From Rhodocyclaceae bacterium (GTDB lineage: Bacteria > Pseudomonadota > Gammaproteobacteria > Burkholderiales > Rhodocyclaceae): 64,000 nt of DNA. The stretch spans positions 54,234-118,233 of the forward strand of contig JAPKHL010000001.1 in NCBI GenBank assembly GCA_026646875.1. The letters are read 5' to 3'. Positions 42,718-51,601 of the stretch are shown here, in pieces. Each line of letters opens with the position of its first letter. Position 1 is the stretch's first letter. The translations under genes and the position numbers were made by a program. The notes below the pieces were generated by a model that worked only from the letters and a program-made list of their open reading frames with translations, was not told the origin of the DNA and ran no database searches.

Positions 42718-44460
42718 ATGACCCGCATCGTCGCCCGCCCGGTTCCGCCGCGCCAGCAATGGCAGCTCGAACAGCAGGGCCTGCACCCGCTGCTCGCCCG
42801 CCTCTACGCCGCGCGCGGCGTGGGAACGCGCAGCGAGCTCGACTACGAACTGAAGGCCCTGCTGCCGCCGGCGGCGCTGACCCGGGCGCCGGAGGCCGCC
42901 GGGCTGCTGGCCGACGCGCTGGAGGCCGAGGCGCGCATCCTGATCGTCGCCGATTACGACTGCGACGGCGCCACCGCCTGCGCCGTCGGGGTGCGCGCGT
43001 TGCGCGCGATGGCCGCCGGCACGGCCGCCCGCATCGACTACCTGGTGCCCAACCGCTTCGCCTACGGCTACGGCCTCTCGCCGGAAATCGTCGATCTCGC
43101 CGCGCAGCAGTCGCCCGACCTCATCGTCACCGTCGACAACGGCATCGCCAGCCTCGACGGCGTCGCGCGCGCGCAGGCGCTCGGCATCGCCACCCTGATC
43201 ACCGACCACCACCTGCCCGGCGACGCCCTGCCCGAGGCCGACTGCATCGTCAATCCGAACCAGCCCGGCTGCGATTTTCCGAGCAAGTGCATCGCCGGCG
43301 TCGGCGTGATGTTCTACGTCATGCTGGCGCTGCGCGCCGAACTGCGCGCGCGCGGCTGGTTCGCCGACGGCGTGCGCGCCGAGCCCAATCTCGCCGCCCT
43401 GCTCGATCTCGTGGCGCTCGGCACGGTCGCCGACGTGGTGCGGCTCGACCGCAACAACCGCATCCTCGTCAGCCAGGGCCTGCGGCGCATGCGCGAGGGC
43501 CGCCTGACGCCCGGCATCCGCGCCCTGTTCCGCGCCGCCGGCCGCGATCCGGCGCAGGCCTCGGCCTTCGACATGGGCTTCATGCTCGGCCCCCGCCTCA
43601 ACGCCGCCGGCCGCCTTGCCGACATGTCGCTCGGCATCGAATGCCTGATCACCGACGACGAGGCGCGCGCCCTCAACATCGCGCAGGAGCTCGACGCACT
43701 CAACCGCGAGCGGCGCGAGATCGAGGCCGGCATGCAGACGCAGGCCCTCGCCCACCTCGAACGGCTGGGCATCGCGGAAGGCGGTGCCGGGGACGGCGAC
43801 GCTCCGGCCGCCGGCATTGCCCTGTTCGACCCGGACTGGCACCAGGGCGTGGTCGGCATCCTCGCCTCGCGCATCAAGGAAAAGCTGCACCGCCCGGTGT
43901 TCGCCTTCGCGCGCGGCGAGGACGGCAGCGGCGAGATCAAGGGCTCCGGCCGCTCGATCCCCGGCCTGCACCTGCGCGACGCGCTCGATCTCGTGTCCAA
44001 GCGCGAGCCCGGCCTGCTGCACAAGTTCGGCGGCCACGCGATGGCCGCCGGCGCAACCTTGCGCGAGGCCGACTTCGAGCGTTTCCGCGCGGCCTTCGCG
44101 CAGGTCGCCGGCGAACTGCTCGCCCCGGCCGACCTCACCCGCACCCTGGAAACCGACGGCAGCCTCGCCGCCGGCGAGCTGTCGCTGGAGACCGCGCGCC
44201 TGCTGGAGGCCGAGGTCTGGGGCCAGGGCTTCCCGCCGCCGCTGTTCGACGACGAATTCGTCGTCGAGAGCCAGCGCATCCTCAAGGACAAGCACCTCAA
44301 GCTGCGCCTCAGGAAGGGCGAGCTGCGCCTCGACGCGATCCAGTTCAACTTCACGCGGGCCCCCGGCCCGCGCATGCGCGCCGCCTACCGGCTTGGCATC
44401 AACGACTACAACGGCGTGCAGACGCCGCAGCTGCTGATCGAGCACATCGACGGCGACTGA
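42718..44460 (+). CDS. recJ: RecJ, single-strand-specific 5'-3' exonuclease
   Basis: 580 residues (E. coli 577). DHH-superfamily motifs: ILIVADYDCDGATACAVG (motif I), IVTVDNGIAS, ITDHHLPGD (DHH, motif III) and the DHHA1 domain near 420-460 (GSGRSIPGLHLRDALDL, FGGHAMAAG). It trims 5' single strands in RecFOR recombination and mismatch repair. It follows the rpfE-like gene with 8 bp between stop and start, so both are one transcript. Confidence 0.95.
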   Translation: MTRIVARPVPPRQQWQLEQQGLHPLLARLYAARGVGTRSELDYELKALLPPAALTRAPEAAGLLADALEAEARILIVADYDCDGATACAVGVRALRAMAAGTAARIDYLVPNRFAYGYGLSPEIVDLAAQQSPDLIVTVDNGIASLDGVARAQALGIATLITDHHLPGDALPEADCIVNPNQPGCDFPSKCIAGVGVMFYVMLALRAELRARGWFADGVRAEPNLAALLDLVALGTVADVVRLDRNNRILVSQGLRRMREGRLTPGIRALFRAAGRDPAQASAFDMGFMLGPRLNAAGRLADMSLGIECLITDDEARALNIAQELDALNRERREIEAGMQTQALAHLERLGIAEGGAGDGDAPAAGIALFDPDWHQGVVGILASRIKEKLHRPVFAFARGEDGSGEIKGSGRSIPGLHLRDALDLVSKREPGLLHKFGGHAMAAGATLREADFERFRAAFAQVAGELLAPADLTRTLETDGSLAAGELSLETARLLEAEVWGQGFPPPLFDDEFVVESQRILKDKHLKLRLRKGELRLDAIQFNFTRAPGPRMRAAYRLGINDYNGVQTPQLLIEHIDGD

Positions 44461-44500
44461 GCCGCCCCCCGCACCGGTCACCGCGCCCGCCGCAATGCCG

Positions 44501-44556
44501 GCGTAACCTGCGTGTAATCCGCGTTTAACCGGCGTTTCACGCCCCCCGGTTACTGT
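44501..44556 (+). promoter_or_regulatory. Four 11-bp repeats and possible promoter of siaABCD
   Basis: GCGTAACCTGC, GTGTAATCCGC, GTTTAACCGGC and GTTTCACGCCC lie end to end with a strict 11-bp period (44501-44544). The last 7-mer GTTTCAC is followed after ten bases by TACTGT, a possible -10. The geometry is that of a tandem OmpR/PhoB-family site. The position is 48 bp upstream of the siaA start. Confidence 0.55.
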
Positions 44557-44603
44557 CTCGCCTCGCACCGCGATCCACGCGATTCACGAGAGAGGAACCC
44601 CGG

Positions 44604-46757
44604 ATGTCCCGCGCCCACGTGGCCGCGACGCACTGGCTGGCCGCCAACCCGGCCGTCGAGCTGATGTCGCGCCTGAGCTACCCCAAGAAGATCCAGACCA
44701 TCGGCCTGATCGCCGGCATCGCCATCCTGCTGCTCACCGGCCAGCTGTTCTTCAGCCTCGCCGGGCAGATCGAGCGCGCCCGCCTCGAACGCACCGGACT
44801 GCGGCTGGTGCAGCCGCTGCGCGCGGCGATCGAGCCACTGCAGCAGCATCGCGGACTGTCCAATGCCTGGGCCAGCGGCGACGAGACCTATCGCAGCGAA
44901 CACGCCGCCGTGCTGCAGCCGGCCCTGCGCGCCACACGGCAGGCGGTGGACGCCCGCCTCGCCGAAGCCGACGCGGCGTTCCGGGAGCACATGCCGGCGC
45001 TCGCCGACGATCCGCGCTGGCTGGCGGCGCGGCGCGCCTGGGACGAAATCCGCGCGGACGGCGCGCCGACTCCGGGCAGCACCCTCGAACGCCACAACGA
45101 GGCCATCGCCCGCCTCAACGCGCTGCTCTCCTCGGCCGCCGACGCCACCCACCTCTCGGTCGACCCCTACGTCGGCACCTTCTACCTGGCGCAGCTGGTG
45201 GTGCGCCAGATGCCGGCGCTGATCGAGCACACCGCGCGCATCGGCATCTACGCCAGCCGCGAACTGCTGCGCGACGACAAGAACCTGCTGATCTCGCTCA
45301 ACACCATGACCGGCACCGGCCTCGAGGAAGTGCGCGAGATCATCGAGCAGAAGGTGGTGGTGACCATGCCCGGCCTCGGCAAGGCGCTGGGCAGCGATGC
45401 CGCGCGCCTGACCGGCGTCGCCGACGCGGTCGACACCTTCACCCAGCTCAAGCTGCTCGGCAAGCTCTTCGACGTCACCCCGGAGGCCTTCTTCGCCGGC
45501 ATGACCTGGGCCGGACGCCAGGAACTCGACGCCTTCCGCGTCGGCCCCCGCGACCTCTCGCTGGACAGCGGCGAGGCCATCGCCCCCGGCCCGATCGGCC
45601 GCATGTACGGCGCCCTGGATCAGTACGCGCGGCTGCTCGACGAGACCATCGAGCAGCGCATGTGGCGCCTCTACCAGCAGCTCGCGCTCAACCTGCTGGT
45701 CGCCTTCGGCGCGCTGCTGGTGGTGATCTACATGCTCTACGTGATGTATGTCTCCTTCCCGATCCGCAAGCTGATCGTCGCCACCGAGGAAGTCGCCGGC
45801 GGCAACCTCGACGTGAAGATGGCGATCGAGCGCAACGACGAGATCGGCCAGCTGGCGCGCGCCTTCAACACCATGACCGAGGCGGTCAAGTACAACCGCG
45901 ACAACCTCGAGCGGCTGGTCGGCGAACGCACCGCCGACCTCGCCGGGAAGAACCACCTGATCATGGAGAGCATCAACTACGCCCGCGTCATCCAGTCGTC
46001 CTTCCTGCGCGCCTCGCGGCAGGACATGGCAACCACGCTGAACGACTACTTCATGATCTGGGAACCGCGCGACACGGTCGGCGGCGACTACCTCTACTTC
46101 CGCCGCTTCGACGACGGCTACTTCTTCGCCGTGATCGACTGCACCGGCCACGGCGTGCCCGGCGCCTTCATGACGCTGATCATGGCCTCCTACCTCAACA
46201 ACCTGCTGACCGAGGACAACCGGCACGACCCGGCGGCGCTGCTCGGCCGCCTCAACCGCTCGGTCAAGCAGGCGCTCGGCCAGATCGAGGGGCAGGCAGC
46301 GCTCGACCTGCACGACGACGGCCACCGCTCGGACGACGGCATGGACGCCGCCTTCGCCTGGGTCGACACGCAGGCGCACACGCTGACCTACGCCGGCGCC
46401 AAGACACCGCTCCACTACCTGCCCCCGGCGGCCGACGCCACGGTGCAGACCCTCGACGGCCAGCGCACCGGCGTCGGCTACACCGACACCCCGCTCGACT
46501 TCGCCTGGGAGAACACCGTGCTACCGCTGCAGCCGGGCAGCGCCCTCTACGTCACCACCGACGGCATCATCGACCAGGTGGGCGAGCGCAAGCGCATTTC
46601 CTTCGGCAAGCGCCGCCTGCACCAGGCCATCCTCGCCGCGCGCGACCTGCCGATGAGCGCGCAGCAGCTGGCGATCCGCAACGCCCTCGGCGAACATCAG
46701 GGCGGACAGCCGCGCCGCGACGACGTGAGCATGTTCGCCTTCCGCTATCAGCCCTGA
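44604..46757 (+). CDS. siaA: SiaA, membrane-bound PP2C-type phosphatase
   Basis: 717 residues. TM1 (about 33-55), a periplasmic sensor domain with [16 protein letters not shown] like that of the nearby chemoreceptor, TM2 (about 362-385), HAMP (ERNDEIGQLARAFNTMTEAV), then a PP2C/SpoIIE phosphatase domain from about 480: DTVGGDYLYFRRFDDGYFFA and VIDCTGHGVPGAFMTLI with the metal Asp residues. In Pseudomonas aeruginosa SiaA dephosphorylates SiaC, opposing the SiaB kinase, and so controls the SiaD diguanylate cyclase and aggregation. Here it heads the four-gene set in the same order. Behind an unusual 11-bp repeat array. Confidence 0.9.
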   Translation: MSRAHVAATHWLAANPAVELMSRLSYPKKIQTIGLIAGIAILLLTGQLFFSLAGQIERARLERTGLRLVQPLRAAIEPLQQHRGLSNAWASGDETYRSEHAAVLQPALRATRQAVDARLAEADAAFREHMPALADDPRWLAARRAWDEIRADGAPTPGSTLERHNEAIARLNALLSSAADATHLSVDPYVGTFYLAQLVVRQMPALIEHTARIGIYASRELLRDDKNLLISLNTMTGTGLEEVREIIEQKVVVTMPGLGKALGSDAARLTGVADAVDTFTQLKLLGKLFDVTPEAFFAGMTWAGRQELDAFRVGPRDLSLDSGEAIAPGPIGRMYGALDQYARLLDETIEQRMWRLYQQLALNLLVAFGALLVVIYMLYVMYVSFPIRKLIVATEEVAGGNLDVKMAIERNDEIGQLARAFNTMTEAVKYNRDNLERLVGERTADLAGKNHLIMESINYARVIQSSFLRASRQDMATTLNDYFMIWEPRDTVGGDYLYFRRFDDGYFFAVIDCTGHGVPGAFMTLIMASYLNNLLTEDNRHDPAALLGRLNRSVKQALGQIEGQAALDLHDDGHRSDDGMDAAFAWVDTQAHTLTYAGAKTPLHYLPPAADATVQTLDGQRTGVGYTDTPLDFAWENTVLPLQPGSALYVTTDGIIDQVGERKRISFGKRRLHQAILAARDLPMSAQQLAIRNALGEHQGGQPRRDDVSMFAFRYQP

Positions 46758-46769
46758 ACCCCGACCCCC

Positions 46770-47333
46770 ATGAACATCCAGATCTTCAAGGCCTACCGCC
46801 AGTTCGTCACCGAGCAGGGCCTGCTCTTCTACTACGACGGCTACCTCTCGCAACCGATCATCACCGCCATGGGCGAAGCCCTGCGCGGCCGCCTGGAAGC
46901 CGAGGAAGCATCGAGCAAGGCGGCGCGCAAGGTGTTCTCCACCTTCATCGAGATGATGCAGAACATCGTCCATTACGCCGACCCGGACGGCCAGTCGGCG
47001 GTGCCGCGCGGCAACGTCGCCGTCGGCCGCCTCAACGATGCCTACTACATCGTCTCCGGCAACGCCATTGCCAGCGAGCACGTCCCGCGCCTGCGGGCCA
47101 AGCTCGAGGAAATCCGAACCATGTCGCTCGACGAGATCAAGGCCGAATACCGCCGCAAGCTGCGCGGCGACGAACAGGACGAGAACAGCAAGGGCGCCGG
47201 GCTCGGCTTCCTCACCGTCGCGCGCGAAACCTCGCAGCCGATCGAATTCCTCTTCGAACCCTTTCCCGGGAGCGGCGGCGCGCACGGCGCGTCCGCCCCG
47301 CTCTCCTTCTTCCACCTCAAGGCCACCATCTGA
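46770..47333 (+). CDS. siaB: SiaB-family protein kinase
   Basis: 187 residues, cytoplasmic, 12 bp after siaA. The start NIQIFKAYRQFVTEQGLLFY and later MQNIVHYADPDGQS, GNVAVGRLNDAYYIVSGN and KGAGLGFLTVARETSQPIEF match DUF6272/SiaB. The NIVHYAD segment is an N-box-like ATP-binding element and the GAGLGF region a G-box, as in GHKL anti-sigma-type kinases. It should phosphorylate SiaC. The SiaB assignment comes from order (A-B-C-D) as much as from sequence. Confidence 0.85.
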   Translation: MNIQIFKAYRQFVTEQGLLFYYDGYLSQPIITAMGEALRGRLEAEEASSKAARKVFSTFIEMMQNIVHYADPDGQSAVPRGNVAVGRLNDAYYIVSGNAIASEHVPRLRAKLEEIRTMSLDEIKAEYRRKLRGDEQDENSKGAGLGFLTVARETSQPIEFLFEPFPGSGGAHGASAPLSFFHLKATI

Positions 47334-47373
47334 GGCCGGCCGCGCGCCCAGCCTCCGACCGGAGAACGAAACG

Positions 47374-47757
47374 ATGCAAGACCTGCACATCCCCGCCGAA
47401 CGCGACAAGCCCGAAGTCGACTTCCGCTTTTCCAGCCACCGGCTCGCCCTGCGCGGCGAATCCTTCCCCGAGAACGCGCTCGCCTTCTACGGCCCGGTGG
47501 TCTCGGCGCTGATGGAATACCTGGGCGCCACGCACGGCACCGAGATCACCGTCGACATCGAGCTGCGCTACTTCAACTCGAGCAGCACCAAGATCCTGCT
47601 CAACATCTTCCGCATGCTCGACGGCGCCTCGTCCAACGGCAACACGGTGCACCTCAACTGGCACCACGACCCCGAGGACGACACCATCGCCGAATTCGGC
47701 AACGACATCGCCAGCGACTTCATCACCCTCGACTTCCGGGCCGTGGCGACGGCCTGA
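47374..47757 (+). CDS. siaC: SiaC (DUF1987) switch protein
   Basis: 127 residues from ATG 47374 with GGAGAACG upstream. The DUF1987 core is clear: VDFRFSSHRLALRGESFPEN, VTVDIELRYFNSSSTKILLN and HDPEDDTIAEFGNDIASDF. In P. aeruginosa the phosphorylatable Thr of SiaC sits just before the FNSSS-type loop; the equivalent NSSSTKIL is present here. Unphosphorylated SiaC binds and activates SiaD. The ORF track also shows a shifted overlapping reading, which is a shadow. Confidence 0.9.
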   Translation: MQDLHIPAERDKPEVDFRFSSHRLALRGESFPENALAFYGPVVSALMEYLGATHGTEITVDIELRYFNSSSTKILLNIFRMLDGASSNGNTVHLNWHHDPEDDTIAEFGNDIASDFITLDFRAVATA

Positions 47758-47771
47758 ACGGAGACACGGCG

Positions 47772-48506
47772 ATGGAAGGACGGACGGCGGCGCCCGGGGA
47801 GTTCAACCTCTTCGAGCGCGAGGAAGGGATCGCCGAGGCCGCTCAGCGCGCCCTGGCATCGCCGGCGCTCGGCGACGACTGCCGCGCGATGCTGGCGCCG
47901 CTGCTCGACGGCTACCGGCACCTGCTGCGCGAAACGCGGCAGCTGATCCGCATCGCCGACCGCCGCGAGCGCGACCTCAACCGTCTCAACCGCAAGCTCG
48001 AGGCGCTGACGCGCACGCTCGCCTACCAGGCCGAGCACGACCCGCTGACCGGCGCCCTCAACAAGGGCGCCCTGCACGCACGCATCGGGCAGCTGCTGGC
48101 GGCCGGGCCGTTCAGCCTGCTGATCATGGACATCGATCACTTCAAGAAAATCAACGATACCTTCGGGCACCTGGCCGGCGACCGCGTCCTCGCCGGACTG
48201 GCCGACCGCCTGCAGGACATGATCGGCGAAGGCGACGCGCTCGGCCGCTTCGGCGGCGAGGAATTCATCGTGCTCAGCCGCGAGGGCTCCCTGCTCAAGG
48301 CACGCATGCTGGCCGAGCGGCTGCGCCGGGGCGTCGAGGCGGAACCGTTCGAGATCGACGGCACGGCGCCGATTCCGCTCACCCTGAGCATCGGCCTCGC
48401 CCTCGCCGAGAGCGAGGCCTCGGTCGACGCCCTGCTCGCGCGCGCCGATGTGGCGCTCTACGTGGCCAAGGAAAACGGCCGCAACCGCGTCGAGGTCGCC
48501 GGCTAG
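47772..48506 (+). CDS. siaD: SiaD, GGDEF diguanylate cyclase
   Basis: 244 residues, soluble. A helical N-terminal region (about 1-95) precedes the GGDEF domain: AEHDPLTGALNKGALHARI, LLIMDIDHFKKINDTFGHLA and GRFGGEEFIVLSREG with the GGEEF active site near 161. The residues ahead of it read GEGD, so the RxxD inhibitory I-site seems absent. It makes c-di-GMP when SiaC binds it. The gene starts 14 bp after siaC and closes the operon; a perfect inverted repeat follows at 48518-48541. Confidence 0.9.
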   Translation: MEGRTAAPGEFNLFEREEGIAEAAQRALASPALGDDCRAMLAPLLDGYRHLLRETRQLIRIADRRERDLNRLNRKLEALTRTLAYQAEHDPLTGALNKGALHARIGQLLAAGPFSLLIMDIDHFKKINDTFGHLAGDRVLAGLADRLQDMIGEGDALGRFGGEEFIVLSREGSLLKARMLAERLRRGVEAEPFEIDGTAPIPLTLSIGLALAESEASVDALLARADVALYVAKENGRNRVEVAG

Positions 48507-48517
48507 GCGAACGCCCG

Positions 48518-48541
48518 CCGGCGGCCGGTGCCGGCCGCCGG
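48518..48541. terminator. GC-rich hairpin between siaD and the convergent CheX gene
   Basis: CCGGCGGCCGG, two bases, CCGGCCGCCGG: an 11-bp perfect stem with no U-run. It sits exactly between two convergent operons (siaD stop 48506, CheX stop 48554) and may end or pause transcription from both sides. Confidence 0.5.
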
Positions 48542-48553
48542 GGCACCAGCACC

Positions 48554-49036
48554 TCAGACGAGGGCGTCGAGTTGCACCACCAGGCTGGCCTCGTAGCCGT
48601 TCCAGCACAACGGGATGGCGAAGGGCGGGCTGTGGGTGGCGGAGGCCGCGAGCGCCGCCGCGCCGGCGCTGCCGGCGAAGGTGCGCGGCGGCGAGATGCA
48701 CAGGCGATCGCCGAAATGCCGGCGGGCACGGCCGGAGAAGATGTTGGCGATCTCGCCGACGATGTCGAGATGCTGCTCGTCGGAAAAATCCGCCTGCCCC
48801 ATGCGCAGCAGCAGGTGACTGAGCAGCGAGCGCGGCGCCGAGAAGCAGATGCGGCCGCTGTAGCCGCCGCTGGCCTCGACGATGCCGTTGAAATCCCCCC
48901 AGGGCAGCGGCGCCCGCGCGTCGAGCAGGAAGGCGGTGCGCACCTGCGCCTTCTCGCCGCAGGTGGTTTCGAAAAAGTGCGTGACGGCCTCGGAGAAGAC
49001 CTCGATGTCCGCGGTTTCCAGTGCTTGCGCCTTCAA
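48554..49036 (-). CDS. CheX-like phosphatase (CheC/CheX/FliY superfamily)
   Basis: 160 residues. The central ASGGYSGRICFSAPRSLLSH, then HLDIVGEIANIFSGRARRHF fits the CheX/CheC fold, with the E-x2-N pair (GEIAN) that removes phosphate from CheY in this family. The start is a TTG at 49036, eight bases after GGAG, overlapping the stop of the CheY-like gene (TTGA). No ATG or GTG fits. It is the last gene of the kinase-regulator-CheX set. Its target is most likely the CheY-like protein upstream. Confidence 0.82.
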   Translation of the reverse strand: MKAQALETADIEVFSEAVTHFFETTCGEKAQVRTAFLLDARAPLPWGDFNGIVEASGGYSGRICFSAPRSLLSHLLLRMGQADFSDEQHLDIVGEIANIFSGRARRHFGDRLCISPPRTFAGSAGAAALAASATHSPPFAIPLCWNGYEASLVVQLDALV

Positions 49037-49404
49037 TTCATCAACTCCAGGAGAGCATCGACCAGCTGGTCGTCGTTGAACGGTTTGCGGATGAAGCCAT
49101 GCGCGCCCTTGCGGATCGCGCGCAGCGCGGTCATCTTGTCGCTGAGTGCGGAGACCACCAGGATGCGCGCCTCGGGCAGCTCGCCGGCGATCCGCTCGAT
49201 GCACTCCTCGCCGTCCATCAGCGGCATGGTCAGATCCATGGTGATCAGCGAGGGGCGATGCAGGCGGGCCAGCGACAGCGCGCCGAGCCCGTTCGACGCG
49301 GTGCCGACGATGTCCAGCGCCGGCAGGCGCGCATCCTGGCAAAGCCGGGCGATGCGGTTGCGGATGACCATCGAGTCATCGACGATCATGAGCGAAGGGG
49401 TCAT
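49033..49404 (-). CDS. CheY-like single-domain response regulator
   Basis: 123 residues: a bare receiver domain. MIVDDSMVIRNRIARLC has the acidic DD pair, the phospho-Asp is in LITMDLTMPLMDGEECIERI, and the conserved Thr/Ser and Lys are in LVVSALSDKM and IRKPFNDDQLV. No output domain, so it acts by binding a partner when phosphorylated. The gene is 57 bp after the CheA-like kinase and overlaps the CheX-like gene. Confidence 0.92.
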   Translation of the reverse strand: MTPSLMIVDDSMVIRNRIARLCQDARLPALDIVGTASNGLGALSLARLHRPSLITMDLTMPLMDGEECIERIAGELPEARILVVSALSDKMTALRAIRKGAHGFIRKPFNDDQLVDALLELMN

Positions 49405-49461
49405 CGGAAAATCCTCGGGTTTCGGGAAAACGGCGGGGAAAGACGGATCGGCCTGACGGAA

Positions 49462-51516
49462 CTAGGTTCCGAAGCGCAGCCGGAACTGCGTATAGGCGTT
49501 CGGCACGGTGCTCACGCGCAGGCGGGCGCCGGCCTGCTGCAGCGCGGCCTTCACCGCATCGAGCCCGACGCCGCGCCCGGCGTGCGCGTCGGCCGCGGCC
49601 CGGATGCTGAATCCGGGTTCGAACATCAGGCCGAGCGCGGCGCGGTCGTCGAGCGCCTCGACGCGCTCCGGGGCGTAGCCGAGCGCCAGCGCCCGCTGGC
49701 GCAGCTGTTCGGGCGAGATGCCGCGCCCGTCGTCGGACAGCGACAGCGTGAAGCCGCCGGCCTCGCGCGCGAGTTCCATGCGGATCACGCCTTCCGCCGC
49801 CTTGCCGGCGCCGACGCGCTCCTCGCTCGCCTCGATGCCGTGCGCCACGGCGTTGCACACGATCTGCGGCAGCGATTCGCGCAGCACGCGCAGCTGCGTC
49901 TCGCCGATCTCGGGCAGGCGGTGCGGCAGCACCGCCTCGAAGCGCACCTTCTTGCCGAGGTCGTGCGCGACATGCAGGGCGAGCTGCTCGATCTGCTCGA
50001 TCAGCGGACGGATCGGATGCGCCTCGCCGGCCGGTGCGGCGCCGCGCGCGCGGCCGGCGCGCTCGAGCACGCTGCCGACCAGCAGCAGCTGCTCGCGCAG
50101 CCCGGCCACCTCGACCGCCAGCGGGATCAGGTCGTCGCCGGAGAGGTCGCCGCGCCGGCGCAGCGGCGCGAGGCTCTCCTCGAAACCGTGCGCCTGGCGG
50201 AGGACGGTGCCGAGGCCGAGCGCGCCGGCCTCGCCCTTGATCGAATGGACCATGCGGAAGATGTGGTTGACCAGCTGGCTGTAGGCGCGCGCCTCGGGCC
50301 TGACCTCCTCCAGCTCGCGGTTGATGCCGAGCAGCTTGGCCTCGGCCGATTCGAGAAAGTCGCGCACCGCCGCCGGCTCCTGGTCGAGCACCGCGAGCAG
50401 CAGGCCGACGTCGGATTCGGCCCGCGCATTGGCGCCAGCAAGCTCCTGCTGCAGGCGGATCTTCTGCGTCACGTCGAATACCGTGACCAGCAGCGCGGCG
50501 ACCTCGCCGCCCTCCTCGACCTGGGTGAATTCGAAGGTCAGGTAGCTGTCCGCGCCCGCCTTGCCGCCCGCGCTGGCGAAGGGGATCTCGCGCAGCGGAT
50601 TGAGCTCCTCGAGCAGCGCCGGCTTGACCCGCTTGTTGAAGAGCAGGCCGACGTATTCCTCGGCGGCCTCGTGCACCTCCGGCGCCAGGCGCCCGGCCAG
50701 CTGTTCGAGGAAGCGCGCGCCGGGCGCCATGCCGGCGCCGAGCAGGCGGGCAATCGAGGCCGAGCGCTGCACGCCGACGCGGCCGTCGCGCTCGAGCAGG
50801 AACAGGCCCTCGCGGACCGTGTCGAGAATCCGCGTCGTTTCGCGGCGCGCGGCCTCGGTGCGGCGGTCGCTCTCGGAGAGGCGGCGCAGGAACTTGAAGA
50901 CGATGAAGACGAAATTGAGCGTGGCCAGCAGGATCGCGCCGATCTGGATGCGGCGCAGCGCGGCGGCGTGCGCGCGCGCCGAGCCCTCGAGGTGCGCCGA
51001 GAGATCGTCCGCCTGCTGCATCAGGCGGACGTTGCGCGTCACCGCCTTGTTCACCGCGTAGTCCACGTCGGCCTGCGCCGGCGCCGCGCCGGCGAGCAGC
51101 GGCGCCACCGCCTCGGAAAGCGGGAACCACTGGCGGCCCAGGTCGTCGAGCTTCTCCATGCCCTCGGCGTCGTTGCCCAGACCGCTGCCGACCGACCCCC
51201 AGGCGCCCGGCGCATCGTTCTTCAGGCGGTCGAAGGCGCGCGCGAAGGCGGCGTGCGATTCGGCGATCTGCGATGCGCTGGTCTGCGTCGATTGCTCCTC
51301 GCGCAGTTCGTGCGAGAGGGTCAGCAGCGCCTTGGTGAGCTGCTGCGAATACACCCGCAGCTCGCCGGCGGCGTTGATCCGCGAGGCATCGGCGCCGATC
51401 TGCAGCGAGGTGTACAGATTGAAGAACAGAACACCGAGGTCGAGGACGAGAAACAGCCCGATCGCCAGAAAGAGGTCGCGATACTTGCCAAAACGCAGAT
51501 CAGCCCGGGGGGTCAT
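49462..51516 (-). CDS. Membrane CheA-like kinase: periplasmic sensor, PAS, Hpt and HATPase
   Basis: 684 residues. TM1 about 14-35 (LFLAIGLFLVLDLGVLFFNL), a helical periplasmic region about 36-190 (NAAGELRVYSQQLTKALLTL, like PilJ/type IV pilus MCP N-terminal domains), TM2 about 193-215, a PAS-like domain about 235-355, then an Hpt-type helix bundle with MVHSIKGEAGALGL (His424), and a CheA-like ATPase with VCNAVAHGIEASEER, SDDGRGISPEQLRQRA and GRGVGLDAVKAAL. A CheW/P5 domain and a P3 dimerisation helix as in CheA are not seen. It should phosphorylate the CheY-like protein next to it. No CheW, CheR or CheB gene is near. Confidence 0.85.
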   Translation of the reverse strand: MTPRADLRFGKYRDLFLAIGLFLVLDLGVLFFNLYTSLQIGADASRINAAGELRVYSQQLTKALLTLSHELREEQSTQTSASQIAESHAAFARAFDRLKNDAPGAWGSVGSGLGNDAEGMEKLDDLGRQWFPLSEAVAPLLAGAAPAQADVDYAVNKAVTRNVRLMQQADDLSAHLEGSARAHAAALRRIQIGAILLATLNFVFIVFKFLRRLSESDRRTEAARRETTRILDTVREGLFLLERDGRVGVQRSASIARLLGAGMAPGARFLEQLAGRLAPEVHEAAEEYVGLLFNKRVKPALLEELNPLREIPFASAGGKAGADSYLTFEFTQVEEGGEVAALLVTVFDVTQKIRLQQELAGANARAESDVGLLLAVLDQEPAAVRDFLESAEAKLLGINRELEEVRPEARAYSQLVNHIFRMVHSIKGEAGALGLGTVLRQAHGFEESLAPLRRRGDLSGDDLIPLAVEVAGLREQLLLVGSVLERAGRARGAAPAGEAHPIRPLIEQIEQLALHVAHDLGKKVRFEAVLPHRLPEIGETQLRVLRESLPQIVCNAVAHGIEASEERVGAGKAAEGVIRMELAREAGGFTLSLSDDGRGISPEQLRQRALALGYAPERVEALDDRAALGLMFEPGFSIRAAADAHAGRGVGLDAVKAALQQAGARLRVSTVPNAYTQFRLRFGT

Positions 51517-51601
51517 CGTGGAATGCCGTCAATGCAACGGCGGAACTATCGCACCGCGGTATTGCAGTGTTATGACCGGACGGGGCGGCGCGCCTCCGCC
51601 C

